From assembly GCF_024741135.1 (NCBI RefSeq), contig NZ_JANSUY010000021.1, forward strand, positions 1 through 64,000: a stretch of DNA of 64,000 nucleotides, given 5' to 3'. The notes under the pieces were generated by a model, which was given only the letters and a program-made list of their open reading frames with translations, had not been told where the DNA came from and did no database searches. Below, piece by piece: positions 60,801 to 64,000 of the stretch (within the stretch, counting starts at the first letter, position 1; each line of letters begins with the position of its first letter). The position numbers were made by a program, and so were the translations under genes. This DNA is from Aquiflexum gelatinilyticum. Its GTDB lineage: Bacteria; Bacteroidota; Bacteroidia; Cytophagales; Cyclobacteriaceae.

Positions 60801-62859
60801 CTTATCCAATAATTTCTCCATGGAATCAAAAATATCCAGTGAGGATATCAAAGACTTAATGCAAATCTGGGAGCGGGAGAAATCCTTTGGATTTGACTCT
60901 GGAAAATTTTTTATCATGGATTCCACAGTGAATTTTCTCCAAAACCATCGTCAGGGATTACAGACCAAAATAGCGACACCCGAAGAAAGCTTACCATCCC
61001 ACAATGGGTCCGGGATTGATTTGGATAAAAAACTGATTGCTGTTTTCATGGAATTGAATAAAGTACTTGGAAGCCATTCAGGATCAAATAAAAATATCTC
61101 CAAATCTGTTGAAAAATTGTTTCAGGATTTCGAAATCAACCGTCGTGAAATTCTTTCAATTGTTCGCATATGGAAGAATACCGAAAACGGAAGCTTCCTA
61201 AGTTTGTTCTGGTATTTTTATTACAATGAAAACAGGCATGAATCAGAAATTCAGGAAGTTGTTTCCAAATACTCTTTCAAATCAGCTTCGGTTATTAAAA
61301 ATATTTTGGGAAATGTCTATTTGAGATTTTATATCACAGCCCGGGGAGATGAATTCTTAAACAAGTCCATGTTATTTTTTAATGAAGCAATTGCTTTGGA
61401 TGATTCTAGACCGGAATGCCACGTAAACCTCAGTACTGCTAATTTTTATAAACTCAGCTGGAAAGAAGCCGTGTTTTCACTACGGGAAGCCATTAAACTG
61501 GATAAGAAAAACTCTTATAAAAGTGTTTTGGAAAGTGAGTTGGCAAAATCAATCAATAGGGCTGGAAATCAGTATTATTCAAATTCAGAATTTGAAGATG
61601 CTATTGATAACTGGAAGAATGCTATAGAATTGGACGGATCCCAAAGTTCGTATTTCCACAATTTGTCATTGGGGCTAGAAAAAAGAAACCTTAATGAATA
61701 CCCAAATTCCATCAATGAAAATATAAATGCGCTTCAAAGGGCGATTACTTTGGATGGGAGCTTAGAAAATTACCGACCTAAACTGAATCAATTTAGGAGG
61801 AGATTGAAACTTATGGATTCTATTGGCAACGGCCCCTTGAAATTGGTCCCAGTGGTAACCCCGATTTTAGTGGAATACCATCCTGACTTGGATATGCTGA
61901 TCATGAAAAAATCAGGGATTGAATTGCAGGAAGAGGTCACTCAGAAATTAAAGGAATTGAGGAATAAAATTGAAAATCGGTATGGGGTAAGGATTCCGGG
62001 AGTTCTATTTAGGCCAAATATTTACTTACATCCTGAAAGCACCATCATGATAAGTGTCAATGAAATACCCTTGGTAAAAAATTTCATTTATCCTGATAGA
62101 CTTTGCGGAATCTTAAAAGAGGAGGAAATCGGCAATTACCAAGATAAAATTGAGGCATTCAATCCTTTGCAAAACGGGAAATCATTTTGGATTCCCAAAA
62201 GTGAAATTCAAGAAAATTCTGCCATGAATTTCCTTGACCCAATAGAATACCTTTTCCTTTATCTTGAATACGTTTTCATCAGGAATTTTGGTGACCTGAT
62301 AATTCTGGAAGACATCAGCATCAAATGTGAATTCAACCCAAACCAAGAAATCAAAGCAATTGTAAATTCTCCTGATCAGCTAATTGGATTGAATGAAGTA
62401 TGCAAAGCATTGCTTGTCGAGCGTGTACCAATTCTGGATTTTAATGAAATCGCAGAATTTTTCTTAAAACAATTTGAAAAATCCTCTTTGGAGGAAATAA
62501 TTGAATCATTAAGGATCAAAAATTCCATAAAGAAAAGACTTCCGGGCAATGATTTAATGGAGACAGCAAGTTGGCTGGGTCCAAGGTTCGAAGAAGTATT
62601 GAAAGAGAATCTCAAATTCACAGGCAAATTCCATTACCTCGCGCTCGAACCCCAGCTTTGTCAAAATTTATTGCTGAGTTTCAGGGATGGTGTTTTGGCT
62701 CAAAATCCTAAAATCGTCATCGTAACCGACCACAAAATCAGGATTCATTTGAAAAAGCTAATAGAGCTAGAATTCCCTGATTTGTTGGTCATGTCCCAAA
62801 GGGAAATCATCGGGGATTATGTAGCTGAACCTTCTAAAGTCATAGAATTCAAAGATTAA
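57850..62859 (+). CDS. Giant membrane-anchored TPR/coiled-coil protein with FlhA-C-like C-terminal domain
   Basis: A 1669-residue protein. Two transmembrane helices lie near the N-terminus (about 32-50 and 74-92). A domain of about 180 residues (about 105-285) follows, then many TPR-like helical repeats (about 290-765 and 1145-1315), separated by a coiled coil (about 765-895) and another helical region. The last ~340 residues (from about 1325) match the cytosolic domain of FlhA/SctV: EYHPDLDMLIMKKSGIELQE, RIPGVLFRPNIYLHPES, KALLVERVPILDFNEIA, and the terminal FHYLALEPQLCQNLL and FPDLLVMSQREI blocks all have counterparts. The export-gate transmembrane domain of FlhA is missing. Role unknown; inner-membrane location is inferred. 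Confidence 0.85.
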   Translation: MALKDLFLSSEQLSQIEDMESSLIRRKKTSSVAGYLTIILAVLQVVFLLLEKGQELFAIGLQWKDFLDSFSSPYHVVFLVLFLFSAIYFFLARYTGLLLQESKEPFRYTFWIEGFQYFDSELKVASLCKGADQLSLYLHRDLMEMLNERIRRFSILVKESNSGVSEKLSSRNRKSSHIHVHGSFALREDLEGNLFVQVSPMVRIGPEDAPSTLASPVRFRIAEKGDIDPDLSPSEYKQILERVYSRVSTEIYARIEEDVKEKIKLFPTDFLKAQALYFEADDFAKSNTIDGYEKAIGLFKEALDLYAIIGIPSHWFRRFLRLRWNSIIHHIDFRHAWAMAVIGYCKCRIYRNSLAGQSGRKRNPIFSLPELLEPVIENITELYQRDGKVKERTKLEFLRRSLEFGKQQNRKVSSIFQKHSEVLLEAHLVASMASCFLNSLDKAKAHLEWVEAIGPNRTSINPMYQLVKGLLESDSNMKLIYFQNAIDLDRNFQMSHWFLANQLDFNFRRRGEITLDRSKRVIQAFERVIEINAGNIASLGAAANLLWLAGENEKARKILIEAIDIKAITSQTFIGELNYRLARIAAEEGDFMLCRAKFLEAIATDPSLGSFSLSEYGGSHNSDYDSISSEMLLRYEKFGKTVSSHLKAFKEESDSSDQKLIPENAFKTSEAFVLNDLGNAYLRYFHHFGDQLMLLKAKELYEKAENLSPEIAAVWSNLINVFDWLGEWEKIKLCYENAKLIAPHWKMLAIKSAPYITSAASEKLIKLQKAIDDSEYRTKQAEAEIDKIEKELNEISEKERNPKKRAATVSIDQGSDINRISDLRMERIDLDQSSESKKLEEDKVNLAIKKANLKSEIKTLSEETFKHYQEKEKFEKEAKLIFQEAKETIKKHSRLSSLMVDDDNLLVDYFVNLPSEQLIEDDFLVIESLINVLSGSYLEKSQDNVIALCHRLLAITPQNHNIILSLNAAIVKKIFFRLLDQLETLSNNFSMESKISSEDIKDLMQIWEREKSFGFDSGKFFIMDSTVNFLQNHRQGLQTKIATPEESLPSHNGSGIDLDKKLIAVFMELNKVLGSHSGSNKNISKSVEKLFQDFEINRREILSIVRIWKNTENGSFLSLFWYFYYNENRHESEIQEVVSKYSFKSASVIKNILGNVYLRFYITARGDEFLNKSMLFFNEAIALDDSRPECHVNLSTANFYKLSWKEAVFSLREAIKLDKKNSYKSVLESELAKSINRAGNQYYSNSEFEDAIDNWKNAIELDGSQSSYFHNLSLGLEKRNLNEYPNSINENINALQRAITLDGSLENYRPKLNQFRRRLKLMDSIGNGPLKLVPVVTPILVEYHPDLDMLIMKKSGIELQEEVTQKLKELRNKIENRYGVRIPGVLFRPNIYLHPESTIMISVNEIPLVKNFIYPDRLCGILKEEEIGNYQDKIEAFNPLQNGKSFWIPKSEIQENSAMNFLDPIEYLFLYLEYVFIRNFGDLIILEDISIKCEFNPNQEIKAIVNSPDQLIGLNEVCKALLVERVPILDFNEIAEFFLKQFEKSSLEEIIESLRIKNSIKKRLPGNDLMETASWLGPRFEEVLKENLKFTGKFHYLALEPQLCQNLLLSFRDGVLAQNPKIVIVTDHKIRIHLKKLIELEFPDLLVMSQREIIGDYVAEPSKVIEFKD

Positions 62860-62884
62860 TTTTTTGTTTTAAACCCATCAGACT

Positions 62885-64000
62885 ATGGCCGAATCTTCTA
62901 TAAAAATTGAATTGCTCCTAAATCCTGATGTCTCCAAGGAGATTCACAAGACTGGTATCAGTGAATTGGAGGGGTACTTTAAAAGTATCTGTTTGGAATT
63001 TTCTGAAGATATGGGAATTGAGGCACCTGTTAAACTGGAATTGAGAAAAGTAAAAGACCAGTCGGAATCCCTTATCATCAGAATCAACGAATTGGATTGT
63101 AGGTTTTCTTATGGGTTTCGAAATATAACTGATATAGATTCTGATTTTTTGAAATCCGAAGTGCCCAAAATACTTTTTCAAAACCGGGAAAGTTTCATCT
63201 CTTCTGAAATTTCTGATGAAATCCGAAAGAGTATTGGACAGTATCGGCTAGAGAACAGGTTTCCAAATCTTTCAAGAATGGAATTCAAAAATTACCTACG
63301 GTCTTTTGTCAGGTATTTTTTTTCTATAAGAAAAGGCTTAGTACCCTTAGAGTCCAAGAACAATGTCATTTTAATGGAAAATGGTGAAGAAATTTATGAG
63401 CATATCTCCAATGATTTACGTTTCTTGAAACTCAAATTATTTTTACCCGATGTAATAAAAAATAAAAAGAATAAGCAAAGAATGAGGTTTAATGAGATGG
63501 GACCTTTGATGCAAGATGGCTTGTTTTTTGAGTTAGGAGTACGCATCCCAAAGATTGAAATAGTGTGGGACACAGCCATACCTCATAATCATTTCTGTCT
63601 TCAAATCAATGACTTTCGATTTCCTCCTTCGAAGACTATTGGAGAACAAGATGTAGTCTCGGATATTCCTCTTGATGAATTGACCAAATACCAATTAGAA
63701 GGTATTCCGATCCTAAATCCTGCAAATAATAGGACTTTGAGCTTGGTCACTGATAATGGCGGATTGCAACAAATGCTTGAAAGCAAAGGGTACATGACTT
63801 GGGATTGGGCGGGTTATGTGATCCTAATGGTCAGTGCCATAATTAGAAAAAATATTTCGGCATTATGGAATATGGAATTGCAGGATTATGAAATCGAAAA
63901 TTTAAGGCAAACATATCCTAATCTTGTACAGGCAGTTTTAAAAAAATCCTCCCTTTTGTTTTTGGTAAAAACCATTAGGAATTTGTTGGAAGACCAGATT
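62885..64000 (+). CDS. FlhA-C-like domain protein, partial (runs off the window)
   Basis: Begins ATG at 62885, 25 nt after the giant gene, and stays open for 372 codons to the window edge, so the stop is not seen. No signal peptide or membrane segment is visible in the part seen. Two stretches resemble the first subdomain of the FlhA cytosolic region: about residues 30-75 (EFSEDMGIEAPVKLEL and SLIIRINELDCRF) and about 210-260 (FFELGVRIPKIEIVWD and FCLQINDFRFPP). The rest after 270 (EGIPILNP, ESKGYMTWDWAGYVILMVSAIIRKN, YPNLVQAVL, FLVKTIRNLLEDQI) follows the order of later FlhA-C subdomains. It is probably co-transcribed with the giant gene and could co-assemble with it. Confidence 0.75.
   Translation, partial: MAESSIKIELLLNPDVSKEIHKTGISELEGYFKSICLEFSEDMGIEAPVKLELRKVKDQSESLIIRINELDCRFSYGFRNITDIDSDFLKSEVPKILFQNRESFISSEISDEIRKSIGQYRLENRFPNLSRMEFKNYLRSFVRYFFSIRKGLVPLESKNNVILMENGEEIYEHISNDLRFLKLKLFLPDVIKNKKNKQRMRFNEMGPLMQDGLFFELGVRIPKIEIVWDTAIPHNHFCLQINDFRFPPSKTIGEQDVVSDIPLDELTKYQLEGIPILNPANNRTLSLVTDNGGLQQMLESKGYMTWDWAGYVILMVSAIIRKNISALWNMELQDYEIENLRQTYPNLVQAVLKKSSLLFLVKTIRNLLEDQI

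Noticed and set aside
57850-64000. A true type III secretion or flagellar export gate locus
   Set aside because: The FlhA membrane domain and all other fli, flh or sct genes are missing in the window, and the FlhA-C part is fused to TPRs.
1-64000. CRISPR arrays, tRNA or rRNA genes, IS elements, prophage
   Set aside because: I looked for evenly spaced repeats, cloverleaf ends and transposase or integrase motifs and found none that I could support.

Overview
The window looks like chromosomal DNA of a member of the Bacteroidota, most likely the order Cytophagales (a Cyclobacteriaceae-like marine or freshwater heterotroph). Grounds: fused SecDF, a TonB-dependent receptor under a TPP riboswitch, DUF4382 lipoproteins, a eukaryote-type GlyRS, a carotenoid desaturase, type III pantothenate kinase, moderately AT-rich DNA, almost no Shine-Dalgarno sequences, and several promoters of the Bacteroidota type (TTTG, about 16-23 nt, TAnnTTTG). 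The placement is inference from gene content; no rRNA is present. I saw no tRNA, insertion sequence, integrase or CRISPR array.

Layout. 1-5.7 kb: TonB-like and secreted proteins, a Kv-like channel convergent with a KtrAB/TrkAH potassium uptake pair, lspA. 5.7-9.1 kb: ileS, with a GXHH active-site signature. 9.3-10.4 kb: HigBA toxin-antitoxin plus a DUF1569 gene. 10.4-21.2 kb: dgt, two tandem DUF4382 lipoproteins, ribD, a free-methionine-sulfoxide reductase, a LOG-family gene, rdgB, udk, secDF; a repeat cluster lies at 16.0-16.4 kb. 21.3-25.9 kb: an unusual tandem array of three paralogous seven-helix membrane proteins interleaved with two copies (one frameshifted) of a small soluble protein ending in GGK-[IL]-C-x3-C, followed by a NarL-type histidine kinase and response regulator. 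25.9-32.7 kb: oxidoreductase, glyS, carotenoid desaturase, M14 peptidase. 32.8-35.5 kb: two mini membrane proteins, a TacAT-like toxin-antitoxin pair, an epimerase, fluoride channel CrcB. 35.7-44.4 kb: M16 peptidase, PnuC plus NadR-like kinase, fatty acid desaturase, TPP riboswitch and thiamin-type TonB receptor. 44.5-51.3 kb: SDR, RES-Xre toxin-antitoxin, GNAT, coaX, M23 peptidase, Thr/Ser dehydratase, YefM-YoeB, SlyD. 51.4-56.9 kb: VTT protein, uvrA, VOC protein, patatin, methyltransferase.

57.0-64.0 kb is the second unusual locus: a lipoprotein, a small helical protein, a 1669-residue membrane-anchored TPR/coiled-coil protein whose last ~340 residues resemble the cytosolic domain of the type III export gate protein FlhA/SctV, and a following gene (cut by the window end) with what look like two copies of parts of the same domain. 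No flagellar or type III secretion gene is visible, so this looks like a repurposed FlhA-C ring domain in an undescribed assembly.

How the genes work together: most are single housekeeping genes in short operons. Clear functional pairs are KtrA/KtrB, PnuC/NadR-like kinase (nicotinamide riboside salvage), the TPP riboswitch/TonB receptor (thiamin uptake), the kinase/regulator pair next to the seven-helix array, and four toxin-antitoxin pairs, three of them with operator-like inverted repeats at the promoter and the fourth (YefM-YoeB) with a repeated GTAC element.
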